Below, one piece after another: positions 26,468 to 35,036 of a DNA stretch of 64,000 nucleotides (within the stretch, counting starts at the first letter, position 1; each line of letters starts with the position of its first letter). Source of the DNA: Marivita sp051251565 (GTDB taxonomy: Bacteria; Pseudomonadota; Alphaproteobacteria; Rhodobacterales; Rhodobacteraceae); contig NZ_JBPOFB010000001.1 of NCBI RefSeq assembly GCF_051251565.1, positions 124,001 to 188,000 on the forward strand, in the 5' to 3' direction. The notes under the pieces are model-generated. The model made no database searches and was not told the origin of the DNA. It saw only the letters and a list, made by a program, of their open reading frames with translations. The position numbers were made by a program, and so were the translations under genes.

Positions 26468-26493
26468 ATCTTCTGGCCCGTGGGCCAGAAGAT
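26468..26493. repeat. Perfect inverted repeat downstream of ccoP
   Basis: Twelve-base arms (ATCTTCTGGCCC and its complement) around a central GT, 15 bases after the ccoP stop, with no U-run. In RNA it would be a strong stem with almost no loop, so it may protect the 3-prime end of the ccoNOQP message or form a cruciform, rather than end transcription. Confidence 0.55.
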
Positions 26494-26565
26494 CAGGTGC
26501 CGGTGCTGTGTTCCGTTCGCGCGTCTCAAAGCACCGGCGCTGTCATTTGGCGGATCGCCAGATGT

Positions 26566-26600
26566 AACCGCGCCCCGGTTCCTGCCGGGCGCGGTTTTTT
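26566..26600 (+). terminator. Rho-independent terminator after ccoNOQP
   Basis: AACCGCGCCC pairs with GGGCGCGGTT across a short loop and is followed by six T. It lies about 115 bases after the ccoP stop and would separate ccoNOQP from the genes beyond. Confidence 0.85.
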
Positions 26601-26649
26601 CGTGCCTGCCCGTACCACAGGCGCAGTGGTAGGCCGATCACCGGGTCCA

Positions 26650-26790
26650 TCACTTCCAATCTTCCCATCGCTTTGGCGCCGAGGCTGTGCGCAGGTCTTC
26701 CCGGTACCATGATTGCGGCAAGTCTTTCTGGTAGCGGGTGGGCGAAAGTCCACTGGCGCGAAAGTAAGTTTGTGCAAGTGTTGTGAACAT
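26650..26790 (-). CDS. Small protein of 46 residues, unknown function, divergent from a LysR gene
   Basis: ATG 26790 is preceded by GGAG at a good distance, and the frame runs MFTTLAQTYFRASGLSPTRY to a C-terminal APKRWEDWK and TGA. It is polar, rich in aromatic and charged residues, with no signal peptide or membrane span. I do not recognise it. Placement between the ccoNOQP terminator and a divergent LysR regulator, which often controls its divergent neighbour, supports a real gene. It resembles short arginine-tryptophan-rich regulatory peptides only in general character. Confidence 0.55.
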   Translation of the reverse strand: MFTTLAQTYFRASGLSPTRYQKDLPQSWYREDLRTASAPKRWEDWK

Positions 26791-26870
26791 GATGATCTCC
26801 TGTTCTTTTGTGTTTGTGACATCATACTTGCGTATTTTTGCTGAAAGTGCGACTCAGGGATAAATCCAAT

Positions 26871-26889
26871 ATGTAAGTTTAAATTACAT
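26871..26889. promoter_or_regulatory. LysR-type dyad overlapping the lysR start
   Basis: ATGTAA and TTACAT are perfect arms around seven bases, giving a T-N11-A core. The right arm runs into the lysR ATG (26888), so binding here would block the regulator's own expression and could activate the divergent small gene. Confidence 0.45.
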
Positions 26890-27766
26890 GATTGACTGGT
26901 CCAGACTTCCCTCTCTTGCCGCGTTGCGCGCGTTTTGCGCATTTGTCGAACGCGGGTCTGTGGTTGGGGCAGGGGCCGCGCTGAACGTCAGTCATGCGGC
27001 GGTCTCGCAGCAGTTGCGCAGCCTTGAGACGCATCTGGGCACGCCGCTGTTTGACCGCAGCAACCGTGCCCTTGAACTGACCGATGAGGGGCGCGACCTT
27101 GCCCGCGCGCTGGAAGACGGGTTTGGGCGCATCAACACCGGCGTGCTGCACGCGACCCAATCCCGCAGCGAACGCCCCCTGAACATCGCCTGCACCCCGA
27201 CATTTGCCGCAGCGTGGCTGATGCCGCGATTGGCGGGGTTCCAATCGGCGCATCCAGGTATTGATATGGTGCTGACGCCCAGCCCGGCCTTGACGGATCC
27301 CGCATTCGGGGGCATCGACGTGGCGCTGCGCTTTGGCGAGGGGCCGTGGCCGGGGTTCGATCATGTCTGCCTGATGTCCGCGCCCATCGTCGCGGTCGCC
27401 GCCCCTGAGTTGATCAAGGACGCAACGATCCACGACCCAGAGGCGCTGTTGGCGTATCCTTGGCTCGAAGAATTGGGCACCACCGAAAGCACATCTTGGT
27501 TGGCGGCGCAGGGCCTTGCGCATAGGCGGGTCAAATCGCGCACAGAGCTGCCGGGTAACCTCATGCTGGACGCCGCGCGGCGCGGGCAGGGGATCGCAGT
27601 GACCACATGGGTGGCCGTGGCCGAGGACGTCGCCGCAGGCAGACTGGTGATTCTGTTCCGCGATCGTCCCCAAGCGGGGTATCACATGCTGACGAAACCG
27701 GGCGTCTTGCGGCCACCGTTGCGGGCGTTTGTCCGCTGGATTCGCAAGGAAGCCGCGAAAAGCTGA
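26888..27766 (+). CDS. LysR-family regulator, GcvA type
   Basis: A 292-residue protein: N-terminal winged helix (LPSLAALRAFCAFVERGSVV, SHAAVSQQLRSLE) and a periplasmic-binding-like effector domain with the GcvA-group pattern LNIACTPTFAAAWLMPRLAGF near residue 98 and GGIDVALRFGEGPWPG near 142. No ribosome site is visible before the ATG. It splits the cco cluster between ccoP and ccoG and is divergent from the 46-residue gene, its most likely target. Confidence 0.86.
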   Translation: MIDWSRLPSLAALRAFCAFVERGSVVGAGAALNVSHAAVSQQLRSLETHLGTPLFDRSNRALELTDEGRDLARALEDGFGRINTGVLHATQSRSERPLNIACTPTFAAAWLMPRLAGFQSAHPGIDMVLTPSPALTDPAFGGIDVALRFGEGPWPGFDHVCLMSAPIVAVAAPELIKDATIHDPEALLAYPWLEELGTTESTSWLAAQGLAHRRVKSRTELPGNLMLDAARRGQGIAVTTWVAVAEDVAAGRLVILFRDRPQAGYHMLTKPGVLRPPLRAFVRWIRKEAAKS

Positions 27767-27782
27767 ATTAAAGATACAGTAT

Positions 27783-27796
27783 TTGATGCAAGTCAA
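27783..27796. promoter_or_regulatory. FNR box upstream of ccoGHIS
   Basis: TTGATGCAAGTCAA matches the FNR consensus at nine of ten positions (G for A in the right arm) and is centred about 73 bases before the ccoG GTG start. Confidence 0.75.
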
Positions 27797-27862
27797 AGCC
27801 CGGCGCTCCGCCCCCTGAGACAAGACGATCAAGCCACTACGTCTTTGGGAGCCAACCGTCTC

Positions 27863-29299
27863 GTGTCTCAAACTGAAAACCAAACGCCGCCGAACCTTTA
27901 CGCCGCGCGCGAACCCATTTTCCCCAAGCGGGTCAGTGGCAATTTCCGCAACTTCAAATGGATCCTCATGATTGTCATGCTGGGCATTTATTATGTCACG
28001 CCATGGATCAGATGGGACCGGGGGCCGGAATTGCCGGATCAGGCTGTGCTGATTGATCTTGCGCATCGCCGGTTCTTTTTCTTCTGGATTGAAATCTGGC
28101 CGCATGAATTTTATTTCGTGGCGGGCCTTCTTATCATGGCGGGTCTGGGTCTGTTTCTGTTCACTTCGGCGTTGGGCCGGGTATGGTGCGGCTATGCCTG
28201 CCCGCAAACCGTTTGGACCGATTTGTTCATTCTGGTCGAGCGGTGGATCGAAGGTGACCGCAACGCGCGCCTGCGTCTGCACCGGCAGGAAAAGATGGAT
28301 TTCCGCAAGGCACGCCTGCGTGTGACCAAATGGGTGTCGTGGTTCCTGATCGGTCTGGCGACAGGCGGGGCGTGGGTGTTCTACTTTGCCGACGCACCGA
28401 CGCTTTTGTGGAATCTGGTCACGGGACAGGCGCATCCCGTTGCCTACACCACCATGCTGATCCTGACGGCGACCACCTTCTTTTTCGGCGGCTTTGCCCG
28501 CGAACAGATTTGCATCTATGCCTGCCCGTGGCCGCGTATTCAGGCCGCGATGATGGACGAAGACACGCTGACCATCGGATACCGGGAATGGCGCGGCGAA
28601 CCGCGCGGCAAGCATCGTAAAGGTGAAGGCGCAGAGCAGTTGGGCGATTGTATCGACTGTATGGCCTGCGTGAACGTCTGCCCTGTGGGGATAGACATCC
28701 GCGACGGTCAGCAGATGGAGTGTATCACCTGCGGCCTGTGCATCGACGCCTGTGACGACATCATGGAAAAGATCGGCAAGCCGCGTGGCCTGATCGACTA
28801 TCTTGCACTGTCGGACGAACCCCGCGAACGCGCCGGAGAAGCGCCGCGCTCTGCATGGTTCCACATCTTCCGCGTTCGTACGATGATGTATACCGCGCTT
28901 TGGGCGTTGGTGGGGATCGGTTTGGTCTTTGCACTGTTCATCCGCCCCGAGATCGACATGACGGTGGCGCCGGTGCGCAACCCGACCTTTGTGACTCTGT
29001 CCGACGGGTCGATCCGCAACACCTATGACGTCCGTTTGCTCAACAAACACGGCGAGGCGCGTCCGTTCCGCATGTCTGTGGCGGGTCACCCTTCGCTGCG
29101 CATCCAGCTTGAGGGTACGCCCTACGAGACCGCAAATGTGCCGGCGAACGAAACCTACCTGCAACGCGTTTACGTTGTGGCAGCTGCCGGTGCCGATCCG
29201 GCCGAAGACGAACGCACCGACATCCGGTTTTGGGTCGAAGACCTGACCAATGGCGACCGCGCCTATACCGACACGATCTTCAACGGGAGAAGCAACTGA
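27863..29299 (+). CDS. ccoG: cbb3 oxidase assembly protein CcoG (iron-sulfur membrane protein)
   Basis: A 478-residue protein with about five membrane spans and two 4Fe-4S motifs, CIDCMACVNVCP and CITCGLCIDACD, near residues 260 and 290; GYACPQTVWTD and YACPWPRIQ carry the further conserved cysteines of the RdxA/FixG/CcoG family. The C-terminal part is an immunoglobulin-like periplasmic domain. CcoG is thought to reduce copper for cbb3 maturation. GTG 27863 matches the usual short N-terminus before LYAAREPIFP; a TTG at 27845 is in frame but less likely. Confidence 0.94.
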   Translation: MSQTENQTPPNLYAAREPIFPKRVSGNFRNFKWILMIVMLGIYYVTPWIRWDRGPELPDQAVLIDLAHRRFFFFWIEIWPHEFYFVAGLLIMAGLGLFLFTSALGRVWCGYACPQTVWTDLFILVERWIEGDRNARLRLHRQEKMDFRKARLRVTKWVSWFLIGLATGGAWVFYFADAPTLLWNLVTGQAHPVAYTTMLILTATTFFFGGFAREQICIYACPWPRIQAAMMDEDTLTIGYREWRGEPRGKHRKGEGAEQLGDCIDCMACVNVCPVGIDIRDGQQMECITCGLCIDACDDIMEKIGKPRGLIDYLALSDEPRERAGEAPRSAWFHIFRVRTMMYTALWALVGIGLVFALFIRPEIDMTVAPVRNPTFVTLSDGSIRNTYDVRLLNKHGEARPFRMSVAGHPSLRIQLEGTPYETANVPANETYLQRVYVVAAAGADPAEDERTDIRFWVEDLTNGDRAYTDTIFNGRSN

Positions 29300-29760
29300 T
29301 GGTCAAAGAACGCAAACTCACCGGTTGGCACGCGCTGGCCATTTTTGGCAGCTGTTTCGCTGTCATCATCACGGTCAACCTGTTCCTTGCCTATTCGGCG
29401 GTCAGCACGTTTCCGGGTCTGGAAGTCAAGAATTCCTACGTTGCGTCGCAGGGGTTTGACGACCGCCGCGCTGAGCAAGAAGCGCTGGGCTGGACCGTTT
29501 ACGCAGAAGCCAAGGGTGGATTGTTGATCCTGAGCATCACGGACGCCACGGGTCGCCCGGTTCAGGCTGGCACGCTTGATGCGGTTCTGGGGCGCGCGAC
29601 CCATGTGCAAGATGACCGCGTGCCGGACTTTGCCTTTGATGGCCGCGCCTATGTTGCGCGCGAAACACTGCGTCCCGGCAATTGGAACATCCGCATGAAA
29701 GCCACGGCGCTGGACGGGTCGCTGTTCGAACAGCGCGTTGTCCTGCACGTCAAGAGTTAA
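29299..29760 (+). CDS. ccoH: cbb3 oxidase assembly protein CcoH/FixH
   Basis: A 153-residue protein with one N-terminal membrane span (ALAIFGSCFAVIITVNLFLAY) and a periplasmic domain ending LFEQRVVLHV. FixH/CcoH is needed for assembly of cbb3 and may work with CcoG and CcoI. The ATG shares a base with the ccoG stop. Confidence 0.93.
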   Translation: MVKERKLTGWHALAIFGSCFAVIITVNLFLAYSAVSTFPGLEVKNSYVASQGFDDRRAEQEALGWTVYAEAKGGLLILSITDATGRPVQAGTLDAVLGRATHVQDDRVPDFAFDGRAYVARETLRPGNWNIRMKATALDGSLFEQRVVLHVKS

Positions 29761-29763
29761 GCC

Positions 29764-31950
29764 ATGACCATCGCGATGCGTCCTCCCACCTCCGCCTGTC
29801 CCGCCTGTTCCGCCGCCCCCGCGGCCGAAGCGCTGGCGGCGGCAGCTTTGCCAAAAGACGTGAACATCATTCTGTCCCTGCCTGCGATCCACTGTTCGGC
29901 CTGCATTTCCGGGGTAGAGCGCATCTTGGGCGCAACCGAAGGTGTGACGGGCGCACGCGTCAACCTCACTCTCAAACGGGCCCAGATCGAAGCGGCGCCG
30001 GATATGACAGCAGAGCATCTGATCCGGGTTCTGGAAAAGGCCGGGTTCGAGGCGCACGAGCTGGACACAACCGCCCTGCGTGCGACCGAGACCGACCAAG
30101 CGGGACGTGACCTGTTGATGCGGCTGGCCGTGTCTTTCTTTGCGGCGATGAACATCATGCTGTTGTCCGTGGCCGTTTGGTCGGGCGCGGAAGGCCAGAC
30201 ACGCGATTTGTTCCACTGGATTTCCGCCGCCATCGCGCTGCCCACCATCGCCTTTTCAGCACAGCCGTTTTTCAAACACGCCTGGACCGCTTTGCGGGCA
30301 GGGCGGCTGAACATGGATGTTCCGATTTCGCTCGCCATTGTATTGGCGGTGGCGACATCGCTTTGGGAGACAACCCTGTCCGGCGAACATGCCTATTTTG
30401 ATGCTGCAATCACGTTGACCTTTTTCCTGTTGGCGGGACGATATCTGGACCATCGCACCCGATCTGCCGCGCGTTCTGCCGCCGAAGAACTTGCTGCCTT
30501 GGAAGTCCCGCGCGTGTCGCGGCTGACGGATGCCGGCGAAGAGCAGATCGCCATGTCGGCTCTTGTTGTGGGCGATTTGATCCGCGTGCGCCCCGGCGGG
30601 CGGATGCCGGTGGATGGTGAAATCATTGATGGACAATCCGAACTGGACCGATCGCTGCTGACAGGGGAAACCCGCCCGATCTATGCCGGACCGGGGTCGA
30701 TTGTCAGCGCAGGCGAAGTGAACCTCACCGGCCCGCTGACCATCCGCGCGAACGCGGTTGGCCGTGATACGTCGTTGCACCGTATGGCCGATCTTGTCGC
30801 TATCGCCGAATCCGGGCGGTCGCGCTACACCTCGCTCGCCGACAAGGCGGCAAAGCTTTATGCGCCGGGCGTGCATATCTTGTCGGCCTTGGCGTTTTTG
30901 GGCTGGTACTTTTACACGTTCGACCTGCGCACCGCGCTGAACATTGCGGCGGCTGTGCTGATCATAACCTGCCCCTGTGCGCTGGGTCTGGCCGTGCCTG
31001 CCGTGACAACAGCGGCGTCGGGGCGGTTGTTCCGCAAGGGGCTGCTGATCAAGGACGCCACCGCGCTGGAGCGTATGGCGCAGGTGGACACCGTTGTGTT
31101 CGACAAGACCGGCACCTTGACCGCAGACACCCCCGAGGTGACCAATCTGGGCGATCAGTCACGCCGTGATCTGGGGATCACTTTGGCCTTGGCCGACGGG
31201 TCATCGCACCCGCTGTCACAGGCGCTTGCCCACGCCATCCGCACAGCAGGAGTGGCCCCAGAGGCCGTTACAGAGATCACCGAAATTCCCGGCCACGGGA
31301 CCGAAGGCCGCTGGAAGGGCCAGACCGTGCGTCTGGGTCGCGCAAGTTGGGTTGGCGGCGGAGAGAGCGCCGAGACCTGTGCATGGCTGCGTGTGGGTGA
31401 TCGGGTTGCCGATCCGTTCCGCTTTGCCGATCATATTCGGGACGGGGCCGAGGCGCTGATCACCAAACTGCAAAACGATGGCTATGACGTCATCCTGATG
31501 TCTGGTGACACGACCCAAGCCGTCGAGGCCTTTGCCAACCGGCTGGGCATTGCCAGATGGGTGGCCGAAGCCCTGCCAGAAGAAAAAGCCGCCAAGATTG
31601 CGCAACTGACCGATGCGGGCAAACATGTCTTGATGGTCGGTGACGGGCTGAACGACACCGCGGCCCTTGCTGGCGCACATGCGTCGATTTCACCGGCAAG
31701 TGCATTGGATGCGGCGCGGGTGGCATCGGATGTGGTGTTGCTGGGCAATTCGCTTGAACCGATTGCGGATGCGCTGTCGACATCGCGTGTTGCGATCAAG
31801 CGTATTCGTCAGAACTTTACGATTGCCACATGGTACAACATCATCGCGGTGCCGCTTGCGGTTGCGGGATTGTGTTCGCCGCTGATCGCCGCATTGGCGA
31901 TGTCGACCTCTTCGATTACTGTGTCTCTCAACGCTTTGCGTCTGAAATAA
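29764..31950 (+). CDS. ccoI: Copper-exporting P1B-type ATPase for cbb3 biogenesis
   Basis: A 728-residue pump. In order: an N-terminal CPACSAAP, a heavy-metal-associated domain with IHCSACISGVERIL near residue 44, eight membrane helices with the CPC metal site (ITCPCALGLAVPAV near 402), TGE loop LLTGETRP, phosphorylation site DKTGTLT near 446, HP motif SHPLSQALAHAI near 482 and GDGLNDTAALAGA near 626. CcoI/FixI supplies copper to the periplasmic side for the CcoN CuB centre. Four bases separate it from ccoH. Confidence 0.95.
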   Translation: MTIAMRPPTSACPACSAAPAAEALAAAALPKDVNIILSLPAIHCSACISGVERILGATEGVTGARVNLTLKRAQIEAAPDMTAEHLIRVLEKAGFEAHELDTTALRATETDQAGRDLLMRLAVSFFAAMNIMLLSVAVWSGAEGQTRDLFHWISAAIALPTIAFSAQPFFKHAWTALRAGRLNMDVPISLAIVLAVATSLWETTLSGEHAYFDAAITLTFFLLAGRYLDHRTRSAARSAAEELAALEVPRVSRLTDAGEEQIAMSALVVGDLIRVRPGGRMPVDGEIIDGQSELDRSLLTGETRPIYAGPGSIVSAGEVNLTGPLTIRANAVGRDTSLHRMADLVAIAESGRSRYTSLADKAAKLYAPGVHILSALAFLGWYFYTFDLRTALNIAAAVLIITCPCALGLAVPAVTTAASGRLFRKGLLIKDATALERMAQVDTVVFDKTGTLTADTPEVTNLGDQSRRDLGITLALADGSSHPLSQALAHAIRTAGVAPEAVTEITEIPGHGTEGRWKGQTVRLGRASWVGGGESAETCAWLRVGDRVADPFRFADHIRDGAEALITKLQNDGYDVILMSGDTTQAVEAFANRLGIARWVAEALPEEKAAKIAQLTDAGKHVLMVGDGLNDTAALAGAHASISPASALDAARVASDVVLLGNSLEPIADALSTSRVAIKRIRQNFTIATWYNIIAVPLAVAGLCSPLIAALAMSTSSITVSLNALRLK

Positions 31951-31963
31951 CCCGGAGCTTTCG

Positions 31964-32122
31964 ATGAACGTGCTCGCCTATCTGATCCCTGTGTCGCTGA
32001 TCCTTGGCGGAATCGGGCTTGTCGCGTTTGTTTTCACGGTGAAGGCCCGGCAATACGAAGATCCGGATGGCGCCGCACAGCGCATCCTGTCAGACGATTA
32101 CGACGATCACCCCAAATCCTAG
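31964..32122 (+). CDS. ccoS: cbb3 oxidase assembly protein CcoS
   Basis: A 52-residue protein: one membrane span (LIPVSLILGGIGLVAFVFTV) followed by KARQYEDPDGAAQRIL, the exact CcoS/FixS pattern, and a short acidic tail. CcoS is needed for loading heme and copper into CcoN. GGAG ribosome site eight bases before the ATG. Last gene of ccoGHIS; it converges on the D,D-carboxypeptidase gene. Confidence 0.94.
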   Translation: MNVLAYLIPVSLILGGIGLVAFVFTVKARQYEDPDGAAQRILSDDYDDHPKS

Positions 32123-32133
32123 GACCTTGGGCC

Positions 32134-33726
32134 TTAGCTTGGCCCGATCATAAAGCAGGTGACCTGACGTGCTTGAAGCCGTCGGCAGGCGAGGTCCGCG
32201 CTTTCGCGGCTCAGCCCCATGAAATTCGCATCATACCCGCGTGACCCGTTGACGACCTTGCGCAACGATCCGTCAAGCGTGGACATCTCGGACAGCGCGG
32301 TTGTGAGCAACGCTTTCTCGGCGGCGAAACGGCTGGGGAAACGCCCGACATTGATCCCCCAATGACGGCCCCCAGAGGTCGAGATCCGGGTGACGATTTC
32401 GGCTTCGCGGGTTTGTACGGGCTGCTGCACTTCGGGCGCCTGGCGTGCTGTGGCCGAGGCTAGCACAAGTGTGCGCGGGCGGACCACCGGCTTGACCGAC
32501 GCAGCGGGCGCTGTCTTTTCGGCCACGTTCGGTGTGGCGATGGGCAAAGCGATTTGTGCAGACGTGGCTGTGATTTCTTGCACCGCTTCAGTTTGCACTT
32601 CGGCGAGCACGGATTGGATGTCCTGCTGCAACTCCGCCACCAAAGCGTCTGGCAGGACAGGTTGCGCCACGGGTCGCGCCGTCGGGCGCAAGCTTGTCTT
32701 CACAGCTGCCGCGACAACCCGAATGGATTTCGCGCGCGTGTTGGTCGAGGGTGTCTGGCTTCGCGCAATTACGGTTTCTGTGGGTGCAGATGTGTCTGGC
32801 CCCAGATAGGGCGGTTTGCGCGGTGTGCGCAGCGCCATGCGGCTGGGCGCTTTGTTGAAGCCAAGGTCCATCAGCTTGGCCACTTGCGCGTTGCGCGACG
32901 CGGTCGAGTTCCCGCCGAACACGGTCACGATGATCCGTTCGTTGCCCCGTTCAGCAGAGGCAACAAGGTTGAAGCCCGCCGCGCGGGTGTAGCCGGTCTT
33001 GATCCCGTCCGCGCCCTTATAGGCGTCCAGAAAACGCCGGTTGGTGTTGGCGACCGCTTTGATCCCGGCATCCGTGCTGCGACGGGAAAAGAGATTGTAA
33101 TACTGCGGGTAGTCATACAGCACATGCCGTCCAAGGATCGTCATGTCCCGAGCTGTGGACATATGGCCGCTTTCGGTCAGGCCATGGGCGTTCTTGAACG
33201 TGGTGCGCGACATACCAAGCGCTTTGGCCGTGCGGTTCATCCTGCGGGCAAACGCGGCCTCAGATCCGGAAATCGCCTCGGCCAAGGCAGTTGCGGCATC
33301 GTTGGCAGATTTGATCGCGGCCGCGCGAACGAGATAGCGCAACTGGATCGTTGATCCTGCCCGCAGGCCAAGCTTTGAGGGCGGTTCTGCTGCGGCTTTC
33401 TTGGAAATTCGCACCGGTGTGTCCATGCTGATCTCGCCGTTTTGCACGGCTTCAAACACAACATATAGCGTCATCATCTTGGTAAGCGACGCTGGGTGCA
33501 GACGCGTGTCAGCGTTTTCCGAGTGAATCACTTCGCCGTTTCGCGCGTCCATGACCACCCCTGCATAGGGTGCCGCCATAGCGCTTATCGGGACCAGAAC
33601 GGCCAACCAGATTGCGGTGATTAAATACAGGCCTACTCGACCCGGCTTTCTACGCCGTCCCGTCACGATTTCCGCCTTTTCTGCCTCTGGCCGCCGGATT
33701 CTTCCGGTCGGCACTGTTATTACCAT
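32134..33726 (-). CDS. D-alanyl-D-alanine carboxypeptidase with C-terminal SPOR domain
   Basis: A 530-residue penicillin-binding protein of the DacA/S11 family. Basic N-terminus, then a signal peptide (YLITAIWLAVLVPISAMAA, residues about 34-52), catalytic SLTK at 80-83, SAN at 140-142 and KTG at 243-245. A long, low-complexity linker (about 290-450) leads to a SPOR domain (HWGINVGRFPSRFAAEKALL near 453) that binds denuded septal glycan. It trims the terminal D-Ala of peptidoglycan pentapeptides in the periplasm, probably at the division site. Confidence 0.9.
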   Translation of the reverse strand: MVITVPTGRIRRPEAEKAEIVTGRRRKPGRVGLYLITAIWLAVLVPISAMAAPYAGVVMDARNGEVIHSENADTRLHPASLTKMMTLYVVFEAVQNGEISMDTPVRISKKAAAEPPSKLGLRAGSTIQLRYLVRAAAIKSANDAATALAEAISGSEAAFARRMNRTAKALGMSRTTFKNAHGLTESGHMSTARDMTILGRHVLYDYPQYYNLFSRRSTDAGIKAVANTNRRFLDAYKGADGIKTGYTRAAGFNLVASAERGNERIIVTVFGGNSTASRNAQVAKLMDLGFNKAPSRMALRTPRKPPYLGPDTSAPTETVIARSQTPSTNTRAKSIRVVAAAVKTSLRPTARPVAQPVLPDALVAELQQDIQSVLAEVQTEAVQEITATSAQIALPIATPNVAEKTAPAASVKPVVRPRTLVLASATARQAPEVQQPVQTREAEIVTRISTSGGRHWGINVGRFPSRFAAEKALLTTALSEMSTLDGSLRKVVNGSRGYDANFMGLSRESADLACRRLQARQVTCFMIGPS

Positions 33727-33872
33727 TAGCCTAACATATGAAAAGAGGCCGATAAAGTCCTTATTTATATACCTTTTTTGCCCAATTTTGCAGCGACGTG
33801 CCGCAATATGTTGGGGGCGTGCGACGTTCGCTCACAAGGTCGGCCAATGTGGCAGAAGTAAGGCAGCGATCA

Positions 33873-34571
33873 TCAGCCGATGTGATCCACCAACGCGGGC
33901 AAATCACCCAGATCCGCAATGCTGCGATAGCGCGGCGCTTTGGGCGGATCGGCTTTTTCCAGATCCCATTCGAGGGCATGGGGCACAAACACGCCCCATG
34001 CGCCTGCGGCAACTGCTGGTACGACGTCCGAGCGCATGGAATTGCCCACCATCATTGCGGCCTCTGTGCCACCGGGATGGCTGGCAAAGGCCGTAAGATA
34101 GGTTGCAACCGTTTTTTCCGACACGATGGCCACATCGTCGAACAGGTCTCCCAAGCCCGATTGGGCCAATTTGCGTTCTTGATGCAGCAGGTCGCCCTTG
34201 GTGATCAGGACAAGCCGGTGCGTGTCTGACAAAGCTGTAACCGTGGTGCGTGCGTGCGGCAGCAATTCGATGGGATGGGCCAGCATGTCCTGTCCGGCAT
34301 CAAGGATCTCGCGGATCACGTGGCCAGGCACCGCGCCGTCCGTCACGTCAATCGCGGTCTCGATCATCGACAGGACAAACCCTTTCACGCCGAATCCGTA
34401 TTGGCCGATATTGCGCTTTTCCGCCGCGACAAGGCGGTCATGCAGCTGGGAGGTGTCCGTATAATCTGACAAAAGCTCTTCAAACCGGTCCTGCGTCAGT
34501 TTGAAAAACCGCTCGTTGTGCCAAAGCGTATCGTCGGCATCGAAGCCGATTGTTTGCAGCTTTCGCGCCAT
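33873..34571 (-). CDS. HAD-family hydrolase
   Basis: A 232-residue protein with the nucleophile motif FDADDTLWHNE (Asp11, Asp13), motif II threonine region LVLITKGD near residue 122 and motif III/IV MVGNSMRSDVVPAVAAGAW near 170. The C1-type helical cap lies between motifs I and II. A phosphatase acting on an unknown phosphometabolite in the cytosol. Divergent from clpS. Confidence 0.85.
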   Translation of the reverse strand: MARKLQTIGFDADDTLWHNERFFKLTQDRFEELLSDYTDTSQLHDRLVAAEKRNIGQYGFGVKGFVLSMIETAIDVTDGAVPGHVIREILDAGQDMLAHPIELLPHARTTVTALSDTHRLVLITKGDLLHQERKLAQSGLGDLFDDVAIVSEKTVATYLTAFASHPGGTEAAMMVGNSMRSDVVPAVAAGAWGVFVPHALEWDLEKADPPKAPRYRSIADLGDLPALVDHIG

Positions 34572-34655
34572 GTGTGGCCTGCGCCTCTTTTCTCGGGGTC
34601 AGGACAGGTTATATAGAGCCATCAAGGATATGGAACGCGAGGCACCTTTCCACAC

Positions 34656-35015
34656 ATGACACACCTGACCGTCACACGCATGTCGTCCCGCCCATTGGCT
34701 GGACCTCCGTCAAACGAGGACAACGACACTGGTGTCGTCGTGGAAACCCGTGCCAAGACAAAACGCCCACCGCTTTACAAGGTGATGCTGCTCAATGATG
34801 ATTACACGCCGATGGAATTTGTCGTGCATGTGCTTGAGCGGTTTTTTGGTATGACGCATGCGCAAGCCTTTGAAATCATGTTGACCGTCCACAAAAAAGG
34901 CGTTGCCGTTGTCGGTGTGTTCAGCCACGAGATCGCAGAGACCAAAGTCGGTCAGGTGATGGATTTCGCGCGCCGTCATCAACACCCGCTGCAATGCACC
35001 ATGGAAAAGGAATAA
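34656..35015 (+). CDS. clpS: ATP-dependent Clp protease adaptor ClpS
   Basis: A 119-residue adaptor with an unstructured N-terminus and the core KRPPLYKVMLLNDDYTPMEF near residue 36, HKKGVAVVGVFSHEIAETK near 79 and a C-terminal HQHPLQCTME. The Asp pair in NDDYTPM and the downstream His form the N-degron pocket. ClpS brings proteins with destabilising N-terminal residues to ClpAP. The start might instead be ATG 34680; clpA is not adjacent. Confidence 0.93.
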   Translation: MTHLTVTRMSSRPLAGPPSNEDNDTGVVVETRAKTKRPPLYKVMLLNDDYTPMEFVVHVLERFFGMTHAQAFEIMLTVHKKGVAVVGVFSHEIAETKVGQVMDFARRHQHPLQCTMEKE

Positions 35016-35036
35016 CCGGGGTATCCCGGGTCTCCC

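Noticed and set aside
26879..29164. A 761-codon open frame on minus opposite the LysR and ccoG genes
   Set aside because: It is antisense to two well-supported genes, its composition is the Arg/His/Gln-rich type given by high-GC shadow frames, and it has no family motif.
35016..35029. CCGGG/CCCGG hairpin between clpS and the RsmC-like gene as terminator
   Set aside because: Only five base pairs and no U-run; the next gene starts eight bases later.
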